Source: Acinetobacter sp. MB5
GTDB taxonomy: Bacteria > Pseudomonadota > Gammaproteobacteria > Pseudomonadales > Moraxellaceae
Reading direction: 5' to 3'
Assembly (NCBI RefSeq): GCF_003261585.1
Contig: NZ_POVU01000001.1
Location: 310,001 to 374,000 of the forward strand
DNA: 64,000 nucleotides
This document shows positions 38,179 to 47,473 of the stretch, piece after piece. A program made the position numbers and the translations under genes. The notes beneath the pieces were generated by a model, which had not been told where the DNA came from, did no database searches, and was given only the letters and a program-made list of their open reading frames with translations. How positions within the stretch are numbered: position 1 is the stretch's first letter; the number at the start of each line of letters is the position of its first letter.

Positions 38179-38970
38179 TTAGTACATATTTATTGTTTTT
38201 AAACAAAGACTTGCCTGTTTTGCACTCATAAATCTATGCTGATAATCACGTGCTAAAAGTCCATTTAAACAGGTTTGCAAAGCTTTCCAGTGTTCAGGCA
38301 AATCCAAAACTGAAGTCTGACAATGAAAAATAGCCCAATCTAGATAACTTTTTGAACTCAAACGAGTTTGTGTCAACCATTCAAATAAAACGATTCCAAA
38401 TGCATATAAATCTGTCTGGATGGTTTTCTTCTGCGCGTGAAATAACTCAGGAGCCATATAACGTGGTGTGGCATTCAGCACAGAACTGGAAAAATGAATG
38501 GGTTGGGTTTGCTCAAAATCAATCAGAAAGACCTGATCATCGGCATAACGAAAGTGGGATGCTTTAATATCGCCATGCACATAGCCCAGTGTATGCAACA
38601 CATCAAGCTGTTTCAGTGCCCTGTCTATACGCTGAATGACCTGTGAAAATGAAAGCTGATTAGGTGATATAAAGAGTTTAGGCACATGCGGCAACACAAG
38701 TGCCTGTGCTGACTGTGTCAGTTCTGGAACATTAAGCTCTGGATAATACTGGGAAGATAATAAAAATGTGGGCTGTACGTTTTGCAATTGACGATAAAAG
38801 TCAATTTCACTCAAAAAACCCTGTTGAAACTGGGCATTTCCATCTGCACATTGCAGTTTTAACCAATAATATTGTCCTGCCTGTTCCAGTAAATAAATTG
38901 AACGCCCAAATGCCCGACTTTGTGCAGGAGTTTTATCCTGAAACTGGTACGGGCATTCAAACTGAATCAT
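38179..38970 (-). CDS. Small serine/threonine protein kinase-like protein
   Basis: The 263-residue protein has a kinase fold with catalytic loop HGDIKASHF, metal-binding DFE in place of DFG, and an APE motif in ATPRYMAPELF. TDLYAFGIVLFEWLT is the helix-F aspartate region. The glycine-rich loop is poor and the ATP-binding lysine is probably in YYWLKLQC. It is soluble with no extra domain. It is encoded directly downstream of the patatin gene, adjacent to its stop. Protein substrate is unknown; a small-molecule kinase is possible. Confidence 0.78.
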   Translation of the reverse strand: MIQFECPYQFQDKTPAQSRAFGRSIYLLEQAGQYYWLKLQCADGNAQFQQGFLSEIDFYRQLQNVQPTFLLSSQYYPELNVPELTQSAQALVLPHVPKLFISPNQLSFSQVIQRIDRALKQLDVLHTLGYVHGDIKASHFRYADDQVFLIDFEQTQPIHFSSSVLNATPRYMAPELFHAQKKTIQTDLYAFGIVLFEWLTQTRLSSKSYLDWAIFHCQTSVLDLPEHWKALQTCLNGLLARDYQHRFMSAKQASLCLKTINMY

Positions 38971-40476
38971 TTAGGCAGAAGCAATCATTTGTGTTTTTTG
39001 CTGCTCTCGCATGACTGCATGCAGCATGTGTTCAATCGTCTTTCCAATACGCGCATGCATCTCAATCGTTGAGATTTTAGGCCATGTTGCTTTTTCCCCT
39101 TCTCTTTGCAAACGCATAAATAGATGAGGTTTTGGATTTTGTAGCATATAAAAGTAATGTTTGAGATTATAATGCGCAAAAATATTGACATCGCCATAAT
39201 AACGCTGGTCAATAATACCGTAGCCATGATCGAGTAAACGGCGAACTTGTGGCACAGCACCAATCTGCTCACGGGTAAAATCCATCATGCCTTTTAAAAG
39301 AACCTTACCCTGACGGCGAAAAATGCGCTGTGGCCAGCTCAACAGGTCACGACGATAACGTGCTTCATCACTTTGCATAAATGGCACAATATGCGGATTG
39401 ACCTGACAAGCAATGGTGTAATTCACATTATAAAGACGTACCATTTTCTCCTGTGGAAAATCACTACGCATACTGCCATCAACCCAAAAGGTATTAGACA
39501 TAAACGGTGTATGTTCACCATCGTATCGTTTTGCAGTTAAATGCACGGGTGGAAACAAGATTGGCACTGCACAAGAAGCTAAAACTGCACTCCAAACCAG
39601 TAAGTCTGGTGACGTAAAGCGATTCAAAATTCGTGGACTTTGAGAGGAGTCATACGGCGCAACAGCGATATTTATATTTAATCCTGAACGTAGATAAGCT
39701 TCTTCAAAGGTTAAATCTCCCAGATTTTCCATAAGAAATTTCTTGAGATAACGCACATCGGCAAAACCACCTTTGAAATTAAGCAAAGATGAAAGCGGGC
39801 GAAAATGAAATGCCTCACTAAAGAAATGCTCTCCCATGAGAACATGATCAATCTGCTCAGGCACAGAGGTACCCAGCATTGCAGCCATAATTGCGCCTGC
39901 ACTTGAACCAGAAAGTACGCGTGGCAACAAGTCCTGTTCACGCAGTGCCTTACATACACCCGTGTGAAACAACCCGAGTGTTGCCCCACCCGAGAACATT
40001 AGGGCAGGCTGACCATAGGCAGTTTCACAGTTTTTGAAGAACTGGATTTTTTCCGCATGGCTGAGTAGTTCATTGGGTGCCATTGCCACATGTTCTAAAG
40101 AACGGCTTACCTCATCGACATAATCTTCAATAATTTTTTTGGTGCCTACAAAGCACTCAACAAACAGCATGGGATGGCAGATATTGGCAATATCGTAAGT
40201 TAGACCTTCCCTTAAAATATAAATCAAATCTTTAATACGGTTTTGCTGACGATATTTTCGTAACAAGACCAAACGATGTGAAATCACTTCTGCATCGAAA
40301 TAAGGAGATGAGTTATCTAGCTTCCATTCCTGACTGCCAGAAGCTTCATCGAGGCGTAAAGCGATCTCTTTCCATTCGGCATAACTATCAGCATGAGTCA
40401 ATTGCTGTTGTAATTTTTGAATACGATCGGCTTTCAGTGAATTATAGGAATTACTGGTGAGTAGATTTGTCATCAT
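38971..40476 (-). CDS. Patatin-like phospholipase with DUF3336 domain
   Basis: The product is about 501 residues. The N-terminal 150 residues match DUF3336, as in eukaryotic TGL-type lipases and their bacterial relatives. The patatin core has the oxyanion loop SGGATLGLFHTGV, nucleophile GSSAGAIMAAML (GxSxG) and the catalytic aspartate in WVDGSMRSDFP. It probably hydrolyses acyl ester lipids. Tandem ATGs at 40476 and 40473 are likelier starts than a GTG at 40500. Confidence 0.9.
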   Translation of the reverse strand: MMTNLLTSNSYNSLKADRIQKLQQQLTHADSYAEWKEIALRLDEASGSQEWKLDNSSPYFDAEVISHRLVLLRKYRQQNRIKDLIYILREGLTYDIANICHPMLFVECFVGTKKIIEDYVDEVSRSLEHVAMAPNELLSHAEKIQFFKNCETAYGQPALMFSGGATLGLFHTGVCKALREQDLLPRVLSGSSAGAIMAAMLGTSVPEQIDHVLMGEHFFSEAFHFRPLSSLLNFKGGFADVRYLKKFLMENLGDLTFEEAYLRSGLNINIAVAPYDSSQSPRILNRFTSPDLLVWSAVLASCAVPILFPPVHLTAKRYDGEHTPFMSNTFWVDGSMRSDFPQEKMVRLYNVNYTIACQVNPHIVPFMQSDEARYRRDLLSWPQRIFRRQGKVLLKGMMDFTREQIGAVPQVRRLLDHGYGIIDQRYYGDVNIFAHYNLKHYFYMLQNPKPHLFMRLQREGEKATWPKISTIEMHARIGKTIEHMLHAVMREQQKTQMIASA

Positions 40477-40643
40477 ATTTCCCAATTGTTTGACCTTCAC
40501 GATTTCCGCCTATTTCAGTCAACTTAACTTAACTGGCGTAATAAGATCAATTGCAAATTCTATTAATTTGTTCAAAGCGTGAAATATACTGTTTTTTGTC
40601 TTATGCTTGAACCTACAAAAAACCAGCAAACAAGATCTAAATT

Positions 40644-41513
40644 ATGGCACATATCGATTTACCCCAGGAGTTTCTTGATCGTATCGGCTGTGTATTGCAA
40701 CAGTTACAACAAGCACTTCCTGAAATCAAAACTGAGGTTGATTTTTCCGCACCTGCTTATAAATGGCAAAAGCAGCAGCTCAAACCGATTCATCATCCTA
40801 AAAAAATGTTTTTGGAAGATTTAAAAGGAATTGAGCGACAAAAACAAAAAGTCATTCAAAATACCTTACAGTTTCTAAAAGGCTTACCTGCCAATGATGT
40901 ATTGCTCACTGGTGCACGTGGTACAGGAAAATCATCCATTGTCCGTGCCTTACTCACGGAATATGTCGATCAGGGTCTACGCCTGATTGAAATTGAACGT
41001 GATGATTTATCTGATTTGCCCGAGATTCAAAAGTTAATTCAGGATCGTCCTGAAAAATTTATTGTGTACTGCGATGACCTTGCTTTTAATGCCGAAGATG
41101 AAAACTATCGTAGTTTAAAGAGCGTGCTCGATGGTTCTCTACAATCAGGTAATAACAATTTTATTATCTATGCGACCAGTAACCGCCGCCATTTGTTACC
41201 TGAGTTTATGCATGAAAATACACCTGTAACCAAAGTCGATGTGCCGCAGTACAAAGAACTGCATCCACAAGAAGCAATTGAAGAAAAAATTTCTCTGTCT
41301 GACCGTTTTGGTTTGTGGTTGTCTTTTTATCCAATGGATCAGCCTTTATACCTTGAAGTCGTTGAGCACTATTTACAAAAAGCCAATGTCGAATTTAACG
41401 ATGAAGCACGTGCTGAAGCTTTGCGTTGGTCGCAAAGTCGTGGGCAACGTTCAGGTCGTGCCGCGTTTCAGTTCTCGAAACATTGGATTGGTTCAAATCT
41501 ACTGAATCAATAA
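40644..41513 (+). CDS. DUF815 AAA-type ATPase
   Basis: The 289-residue protein has Walker A LLTGARGTGKSSIV, Walker B FIVYCDDLAF and a downstream IYATSNRRHLLPEFM sensor-like stretch. This is the DUF815 family of single AAA ATPases found widely in proteobacteria with no settled function. The C-terminus SQSRGQRSGRAAFQFSKHWIG is typical. It stands alone, followed 28 bp later by an 85-bp repeat. Confidence 0.85.
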   Translation: MAHIDLPQEFLDRIGCVLQQLQQALPEIKTEVDFSAPAYKWQKQQLKPIHHPKKMFLEDLKGIERQKQKVIQNTLQFLKGLPANDVLLTGARGTGKSSIVRALLTEYVDQGLRLIEIERDDLSDLPEIQKLIQDRPEKFIVYCDDLAFNAEDENYRSLKSVLDGSLQSGNNNFIIYATSNRRHLLPEFMHENTPVTKVDVPQYKELHPQEAIEEKISLSDRFGLWLSFYPMDQPLYLEVVEHYLQKANVEFNDEARAEALRWSQSRGQRSGRAAFQFSKHWIGSNLLNQ

Positions 41514-41541
41514 AATAATTAGTCTTCTTTCATCACTATCG

Positions 41542-41626
41542 ACACCCTCTTTATTTTTCTCCCTGAGCAAATTGAAATAGTTTTCAATGCAGCGCAAGAG
41601 AAATAAAAAGGACTTATGAAAGAAGT
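41542..41626. repeat. 85-bp dyad repeat, left copy flanking the mdc locus
   Basis: It matches 50141-50224 in direct orientation, with the first 38 bases (through ATTGAAATA) identical and about eight substitutions and one gap in the rest. It contains an ATTGAAA/TTTCAAT dyad within weaker outer arms TTTATTT...AAATAAA. It sits between the DUF815 gene and mdcR. Confidence 0.75.
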
Positions 41627-41694
41627 TATTGAATTTGTTATATGATTGGCTGAGCACGTGCTGAGCCAATTTTTAAGAATATGGATGTTCTATT

Positions 41695-42606
41695 ATGCAG
41701 ATTGATGATGAAATCACTTTAAAGAAAATCCAGATTTTCCTTGCCTTTATGCGTTATGGCAACTTATCTAAAACAGCCGATGAAATGCTGGTCAGCAATG
41801 TCAGTATTCATAAAGCCCTGCATTCACTAGAAAGTGCCCTACGCTGCCCACTCTTTAAAAATGAAGGTCGCAACCTCATTCCATTAAAAAGCGCTTATGT
41901 GTTTGAAGAACATGCTAAAAAAATTGTGGCCGACTTGGTCTTGAGCGTGGAGAAAACCCGTGAAGCGGCAGGTTTTGCAGCAAAAGTTTTACGTTTAGGC
42001 TCTTTGTATTCTTTAACAGTCAAAACCATTCCGTCACTGATTAGCGGTTTAAAACTACGACGTAGCGAGCTCGATATTCAGCTTTTACTCAGTTCCAATC
42101 AGGATTTGGTGACTAAACTCAAGCAAACTGAAATTGATGCGATTATTGTGGCGCTCAATGAAACAACCGCGAGTAACGATTTTGAAGTCCTTCCAATGTT
42201 TCAGGATGATATTTTTTTGGCTGTGCCTAAAGATTCAAAATATGCAGAGCTTGCTGAAATTGATTTGAGCTTACTCAAAGAAGAAACATTCATTACTTTA
42301 AATAAGGGTTTTGCAACCCACAGTGATAGCGAAGTGGTCTTTCAAAAAGCAGGTTTTGAACCGAAAGTTGCCCTGCAAGTCAGTGACATCTTTACTTTGA
42401 TTAGTATGGTGAGTTCTGGCGTGGGTTTTGCGTTATTACCTGGTCGAATTTCGGCTGTTTATGAAAGTTCGGTCAAACTGATTCCATTACAAGCCGATTT
42501 TCATATTCAGCAGCACATTGGGTTGGTGTTTTTAAAAAGTAAAGAGCGGGATCCAAATCTGTTAGCTCTGATTGCAGAATGTCGGATGTTTGCCAAGAAT
42601 TTTTAG
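41695..42606 (+). CDS. mdcR: LysR regulator of malonate utilisation
   Basis: The 303-residue LysR protein has an N-terminal HTH (IFLAFMRYGNLSKTADEMLVSNVSIHKALHSLESAL) and a periplasmic-binding-like effector domain (VLRLGSLYSLTVKTIPSLI, VSSGVGFALLPGRI). It converges with the transporter end of the mdc operon. Assignment as MdcR rests on position at the malonate locus; the inducer is presumably malonate. Confidence 0.8.
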   Translation: MQIDDEITLKKIQIFLAFMRYGNLSKTADEMLVSNVSIHKALHSLESALRCPLFKNEGRNLIPLKSAYVFEEHAKKIVADLVLSVEKTREAAGFAAKVLRLGSLYSLTVKTIPSLISGLKLRRSELDIQLLLSSNQDLVTKLKQTEIDAIIVALNETTASNDFEVLPMFQDDIFLAVPKDSKYAELAEIDLSLLKEETFITLNKGFATHSDSEVVFQKAGFEPKVALQVSDIFTLISMVSSGVGFALLPGRISAVYESSVKLIPLQADFHIQQHIGLVFLKSKERDPNLLALIAECRMFAKNF

Positions 42607-42653
42607 TCATTTTTTGGGCAATCTAATCGGTCATTAAATTGCCCAAATTTCAC

Positions 42654-43415
42654 TTAACCAAAGATCGCATTTACGGTAAGAAAGAATACTGAAGGTGCAA
42701 GCAAACAGCCTAAACCTGTATAGAACGTTGCAACCAAGGCACCGTAAGGCACTAAACGCACATCTGTTCCTGCCAAACCTGCGGCTGTACCACTCGTTGT
42801 TCCTGCCAAACCACCAAAAATCATGGCTGAACGCGGGCTTTTGAGATACATGAATTTCGCAAGTAGTGGTGTCCCAACCATAAAGAATACAGACTTGATC
42901 AAACCAATCGCAATCGAGAGTGCAATCACATCTGAGCTCGCACCAATTGCTGAACCTGTAATTGGGCCAACGATATACGTCATTGCACCCGCACCAATAG
43001 TCGTCATGGCAATCGGGTCACGATATCCCATCACCCAAGCAGTCATCACACCAATCACAAAGGGCACAACACAGCCAAGCATTAAGGCAATCATGCCAAT
43101 TTTCCCAGCCTTTTTCACTTCTTTGACATCAACCTCAAAAGCGGTTGAAGCAATCGCAAGGTCACGAATCATAGCTCCACCAAGTAAAGCAAATCCTGAG
43201 AAAATGGTGATGTCTGAAACACCCTTAGTACCATGCGTATAAACCCCTGCAAAGTATGCCACGACCAAACCGAGCATAATTGCAATCGCTGAACTTTGTA
43301 ACTTCCCTTTGGTCAGATATTTGGACAGCACATGGGACACAAACATCATTAACCCTGTGATGGCCAATGCAGTAACCAATGCATTTTTTGTAAGAACGGC
43401 GACTAAAGCTTCCAT
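42654..43415 (-). CDS. madM: Malonate transporter subunit MadM
   Basis: The 253-residue membrane protein has about seven or more helices and glycine-rich segments GAGAMTYIVGPITGSAIGASSDVIALS and FGGLAGTTSGTAAGLAG. It matches MadM, the larger half of the two-protein malonate/Na+ symporter. It lies about 50 bp after madL, last in the operon. Confidence 0.88.
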   Translation of the reverse strand: MEALVAVLTKNALVTALAITGLMMFVSHVLSKYLTKGKLQSSAIAIMLGLVVAYFAGVYTHGTKGVSDITIFSGFALLGGAMIRDLAIASTAFEVDVKEVKKAGKIGMIALMLGCVVPFVIGVMTAWVMGYRDPIAMTTIGAGAMTYIVGPITGSAIGASSDVIALSIAIGLIKSVFFMVGTPLLAKFMYLKSPRSAMIFGGLAGTTSGTAAGLAGTDVRLVPYGALVATFYTGLGCLLAPSVFFLTVNAIFG

Positions 43416-43465
43416 AATTTTTTATTCCCTGTCATGTTGAGATGATTGCCATATTCCTAAAGGCG

Positions 43466-43870
43466 TTATGCTGTTTTTTCACCGATTTCAGCGGCTGTCC
43501 ATTCATAAGTTTCATAGTCGCCACTGACACGGTTCAAGTATCGAATCACGAGTACAGTACCAACCAAAGATGCGAGAGAAACGATGAGTCCCAACATACC
43601 ACCAGATAGTGCTGCAACTACGTTTTGTCCTGCCGACATGGCAACCACAATCGGAATATACATACCCGACCAGTACAACACACCAAATTGAGTCACTTGT
43701 GGTAAGTAGCCTCTTTTGGCTAACAACTCTTTTGACAAAATCAGCAAAATCATCGCAATCGCAACACCGCCGACATTGGCTTTGACACCAAGTGCCATGC
43801 CGAGCATATTGCCGAGATAGTCACCAAGTAAATGGCAAATCGCGAGTATTGCAGTTCCATATATAATCAT
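43466..43870 (-). CDS. madL: Malonate transporter subunit MadL
   Basis: The 134-residue membrane protein has four helices and begins MIIYGTAILAICHLLGDYLGNMLGMALGVKANVGGVAIAM. This is the MadL family. GAGG lies upstream of the ATG at 43870; ten upstream residues of the longer frame are unlikely. It works with MadM to import malonate. Confidence 0.88.
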   Translation of the reverse strand: MIIYGTAILAICHLLGDYLGNMLGMALGVKANVGGVAIAMILLILSKELLAKRGYLPQVTQFGVLYWSGMYIPIVVAMSAGQNVVAALSGGMLGLIVSLASLVGTVLVIRYLNRVSGDYETYEWTAAEIGEKTA

Positions 43871-43926
43871 TGTAGTTTCCTCATATCCTTGGAAATTCAT
43901 CTATTTTTACAGTAGAGAAAGTGAAG

Positions 43927-44856
43927 TTAAACACCTTCGTACTGCTGTTGCATTGCAATCATAATATTGTCGAGGCGCGTTCCTTGAAACGCCATGACTG
44001 AGCCTTCTTTAAATATACGGCGGGCAAGCCCTGTGAGTACCGTGCCAGGTAATAATTCCAGTTGTAACCGAACACCCCGCTCCCAAGCCGCTTGTACTGT
44101 GCTTTCCCACTCCACAATACAGGCCATATTGCCTGCCAAATCTTGGCGAATCTGTGTAGCACTCATCATTAACCTTGCGGTACTACTGCTTAAATATCGG
44201 ATCTTTGCTGTTTTAAACTCAACCTCTTGCATCGCTTGCGCCAAGGTTTGCGCTTGCTGTTCCAATAATTCACAATGTGATGGCACACTGACCTGTAAAC
44301 GTTTTGCTAAAACACCTTGCTGCTCTGCCAAACTCACCACATCTTGCATAGCTGCATCTGCACCCGAAATCACAATCTGGTTTGCAGCATTGATATTCGC
44401 CACATAAACTTGCCCTGACTGCTGTTGAACTTGGTTGACCCAATGTTCAACCTGTGTCCGACTCGCACCGATGATGGCAGTCATGCCATAACCTGTCGGG
44501 TACGCAGTTTGCATCAGCTCACCACGCAACGCGACCAGTCTGACGGCATCTTCGAAACTCAATACATCTGCAATCACTGCCGCTGCCCATGCTCCAATTG
44601 ACAACCCTGCCACATAATCAGGTTTAAGCTGTTTCTGCAACAGTTGCTGTGAACTCACTACACCAGCAATCAGCAAACACAGTTGTACAGCTCGGGTCGA
44701 TTGCAAGGCTTCTGACGTATCCAGACTAAGAACATCCTGCCCTAAAGCGTGTGAAGCTCGGTCTAAATAACGCTGCGTCACGTCACTTTGTGGCAAGTCG
44801 TGCAGCATGTTCGGCTTTTGTACGCCCTGACCTGGATATACCCACAATGTACTCAT
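43927..44856 (-). CDS. mdcH: Malonyl-CoA:ACP transacylase of malonate decarboxylase
   Basis: The 309-residue FabD-like acyltransferase has TLWVYPGQGVQKPNML, the nucleophile in GLSIGAWAAAV and a histidine in VPSHCELLE. MdcH charges the MdcC thiol with malonate during activation of the enzyme. The ATG at 44856 overlaps the mdcG stop by four bases. Confidence 0.92.
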   Translation of the reverse strand: MSTLWVYPGQGVQKPNMLHDLPQSDVTQRYLDRASHALGQDVLSLDTSEALQSTRAVQLCLLIAGVVSSQQLLQKQLKPDYVAGLSIGAWAAAVIADVLSFEDAVRLVALRGELMQTAYPTGYGMTAIIGASRTQVEHWVNQVQQQSGQVYVANINAANQIVISGADAAMQDVVSLAEQQGVLAKRLQVSVPSHCELLEQQAQTLAQAMQEVEFKTAKIRYLSSSTARLMMSATQIRQDLAGNMACIVEWESTVQAAWERGVRLQLELLPGTVLTGLARRIFKEGSVMAFQGTRLDNIMIAMQQQYEGV

Positions 44857-45473
44857 GCAGCAACCTCCTGCACCATCCAAGGGTTATCCACCAAAACCGC
44901 ACCTTGTGCACGTTTCAAGAGTACCTGATGTCGAGCATTTGCCCAGTCTGCCAATGCCACACCACCATATGGGGTTTGCAATTGCACATCCATACGTACC
45001 GATACCTGTTGCAAGGCATCCCATAAGGCTTTTGCATCTGCTTTAGACAGCGCATGTGGCATACGAATCAACACATCCAAATCACTGTTGGCATGGGTCA
45101 CTTTCAGACCTGTTGCCAACTCAAAACCTGTACTGCCTGTAATGCCCCATGTCCAATCTGTTGCCTGTAACACTTGAGCAATTGGCTGAACTTTTTCTGC
45201 AATCACTGGAAATTGTTCAGCATCAACCACAATCAACTGTTCAGGTTTCACTATGCGCTGAATTGCAACTTTTGGCATAACACAGCCCAAGCGTTGCTGA
45301 CGCTGTGCACCACGAATTCCCACGGCCACCTGATCTTCATGGGTCACAGCACGGCGTACCACCACAGGTTGCCCCGTAGCAATTGCCTGCCATGCCCAAT
45401 CAGGTGCTTGCTCTGGAAGTGCGCTCAGTGGCATTCCCCAAAGCAGGTCGTGGGCTTGTGGTGCGCTCATCAT
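44853..45473 (-). CDS. mdcG: Phosphoribosyl-dephospho-CoA transferase of malonate decarboxylase
   Basis: The 206-residue nucleotidyltransferase has a GSTGFELATGLKVTHANSDLDVLI motif with catalytic aspartates (SDLDVLI), characteristic of MdcG/CitX-type holo-ACP synthases. It transfers the triphosphoribosyl-dephospho-CoA prosthetic group to the serine of MdcC. It overlaps both neighbours by four bases. Confidence 0.9.
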   Translation of the reverse strand: MMSAPQAHDLLWGMPLSALPEQAPDWAWQAIATGQPVVVRRAVTHEDQVAVGIRGAQRQQRLGCVMPKVAIQRIVKPEQLIVVDAEQFPVIAEKVQPIAQVLQATDWTWGITGSTGFELATGLKVTHANSDLDVLIRMPHALSKADAKALWDALQQVSVRMDVQLQTPYGGVALADWANARHQVLLKRAQGAVLVDNPWMVQEVAA

Positions 45474-46318
45474 GCAGATTGCTCACGTGACCATTGTTCA
45501 CGCAGTAAGGCACGCACTTTTTGCGATGCCTGACGGTTTTCACCGTGAAAGCGTGAAGATAAACTCCGATCTTGGCTGTGCAGAATATCTTGCAATGCGG
45601 CTGACACATGCTGCTGAATCAACTGCACATCTTCCGCTTGTGGTTGCACAATATTCTGAACCTTTAAAATCTCAGCCAGTAAGCCCAAGCTTTGATAGTT
45701 GTGAATGTCATAGGCCATAGGCGCAACTTTCGATGCCAGTTGCTCCAATTCTTCGACACTTCGCAACGTCACACGTGCAGCAGACTCTTTGCCCATCGCA
45801 TGTACCATCACGCCTTCATCATCCAAAGCAATTAAACGATTGGCCTGATAACCATGTGCCAAAAATGCACCTGACATGGCTTTACCGACCAACAGACTAA
45901 TCACAGGATGCCCAGCCAAACGTGCAGTAATGTAACGATCTGCGGCAGCACCCAAAGCCTGATGAATTCCTAAAACTTCCTCACGGCGGCCATAAGCCTG
46001 ACTCGGCACATCGACCACACACAAGATGGCACGTTTTTGTGACTGAGCTGCATCGGCTTGAATGACTTGATCCACAGCTTTTGCCAGTGACCAACCTTCA
46101 AGTAGACCCACTTCGCCTTGTTGTGCACGTGGAAACTGATTGTTGGCATCTGCCACCACCGCAATCACACGGACGGGATAACCATTGAGTTCACCATCGG
46201 CAACCCGTAACGATGCAGGAAAATCAGGAACGATTTTAAAACTTGATTCTGCTGTCAACGCATTGAACCAGTTCAGACCGCGAGTGGCGACACGCGTTGC
46301 ATTCACATCCATATTCAT
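45470..46318 (-). CDS. mdcE: Malonate decarboxylase gamma subunit
   Basis: The 282-residue crotonase/carboxyltransferase-fold protein has LCVVDVPSQAYGRREEVLGIHQALGAAADRYI and VISLLVGKAMSGAFLAHGYQANRL. MdcD and MdcE together decarboxylate malonyl-S-ACP to acetyl-S-ACP. The start overlaps the mdcD stop by four bases (ATGA). There is some length variation at the C-terminus compared with other MdcE proteins. Confidence 0.9.
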   Translation of the reverse strand: MNMDVNATRVATRGLNWFNALTAESSFKIVPDFPASLRVADGELNGYPVRVIAVVADANNQFPRAQQGEVGLLEGWSLAKAVDQVIQADAAQSQKRAILCVVDVPSQAYGRREEVLGIHQALGAAADRYITARLAGHPVISLLVGKAMSGAFLAHGYQANRLIALDDEGVMVHAMGKESAARVTLRSVEELEQLASKVAPMAYDIHNYQSLGLLAEILKVQNIVQPQAEDVQLIQQHVSAALQDILHSQDRSLSSRFHGENRQASQKVRALLREQWSREQSA

Positions 46319-47163
46319 GCGGACTCTCCTTGATATAACTGCTGCACTGTACTTGGGCTGATCTGTTCAGAGGTATCGACCTGTGCCATTTTTTCCAAGA
46401 ACCATGCATAACGCGAACTACGCGGCTGAGCTGGGCAACCTGCACTTAAAAACTGCTGGACTTGCTGATGAATCTGTTCCACATCATCTTCAACAAAGGC
46501 ATCGACCAAACCTGATGCAAAGCGTTGTGCACCCCCTGTAATACTCCAGATAAATGGACGATCTTTAGCATCGTATTCTTGAACACCTGCTTCCTGCTCA
46601 ATCACTTGCGGGCCATTAAGTCCCAAACGTCCTTCCTGAGTCAGAATCAGATAGCTACATAAACTTGCAGCAATCGACATACCACCAAAACAACCCACGC
46701 TGCCTGCGACAATGCCAATCACAGGTTGATACTGACGTAATTCCACAATCGCTGAATGAATTTCTGCAATCGCTGCCAAGCCTAAATTGGCTTCCTGTAA
46801 ACGTACACCACCCGTTTCGAGTAATAATACGGCTGCGGTAGGAATGCCTTTACGGTTATCTTCAATCGCCAGTTCTAAAGCACCAGCGATTTTTGCGCCG
46901 CCTACCTCACCAAGACTTCCGCCCTGAAATGCACCTTCAATGGCAATCACCACCACAGGTTGTTGTTGCATGGTGCCTTTAATCACCACCACGCCATCAT
47001 CGGCTTGCGGCACAATATTTTGCTTAGGCAACCACGGCGATGTCATACGGTCGAATGGGTCAACCAATTCACGGTAACGCACATCGAGCAGGCTTTGTGC
47101 ACGCTGACGCGCTGAAAGTTCAATAAAGCTGCTACGCTGTAATAAGTCCTGAATATCAGTCAT
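46315..47163 (-). CDS. mdcD: Malonate decarboxylase beta subunit
   Basis: The 282-residue carboxyltransferase-like subunit begins SSFIELSARQRAQSLLD and includes ETGGVRLQEANLGLAAIAEIHSAIVEL, GSVGCFGGMSIAASLCSYLILT and GLNGPQVIEQEAGVQEYDAKDRPFIWSITGG. These are MdcD hallmarks. It overlaps mdcC by eight bases upstream and mdcE by four downstream. Confidence 0.94.
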   Translation of the reverse strand: MTDIQDLLQRSSFIELSARQRAQSLLDVRYRELVDPFDRMTSPWLPKQNIVPQADDGVVVIKGTMQQQPVVVIAIEGAFQGGSLGEVGGAKIAGALELAIEDNRKGIPTAAVLLLETGGVRLQEANLGLAAIAEIHSAIVELRQYQPVIGIVAGSVGCFGGMSIAASLCSYLILTQEGRLGLNGPQVIEQEAGVQEYDAKDRPFIWSITGGAQRFASGLVDAFVEDDVEQIHQQVQQFLSAGCPAQPRSSRYAWFLEKMAQVDTSEQISPSTVQQLYQGESA

Positions 47164-47455
47164 GTTGCACTTCCTCCAAAGCTTGCTCTAAACGTAAGCG
47201 CACCACGCCTGGGGTTGCACCAAAATCATTAATTTCAATGTTGACCGCAGGCAATTGCTGCATCGCAAACACGCGTTCAAACAGATTTTTCCAGCGCACT
47301 TGGCTGCCATCGACTGATGTGGTGACCTGAATGTTTAATGTCTCACCTTCTTTAGGCTCGACCAAAATTTCCAAATCACCCGAACCGACACAACCCACCA
47401 ACGCACGTTGTTTGGCAACAGCTTGGGCAGCAAATTCAAAATTCAATATTTCCAT
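47156..47455 (-). CDS. mdcC: Malonate decarboxylase acyl carrier protein (delta subunit)
   Basis: The 99-residue carrier protein has LVGCVGSGDLEILVEP, whose serine receives the 2'-(5''-triphosphoribosyl)-3'-dephospho-CoA group. It cycles acetyl and malonyl thioesters between the other subunits. It is 18 bp downstream of mdcB. Confidence 0.93.
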   Translation of the reverse strand: MEILNFEFAAQAVAKQRALVGCVGSGDLEILVEPKEGETLNIQVTTSVDGSQVRWKNLFERVFAMQQLPAVNIEINDFGATPGVVRLRLEQALEEVQHD

Positions 47456-47473
47456 GTTCTTTATCCTTATGGG

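Noticed and set aside
42823..43242. Plus-strand open frame of 139 codons
   Set aside because: Antisense to madM; low-complexity residues and no start context.
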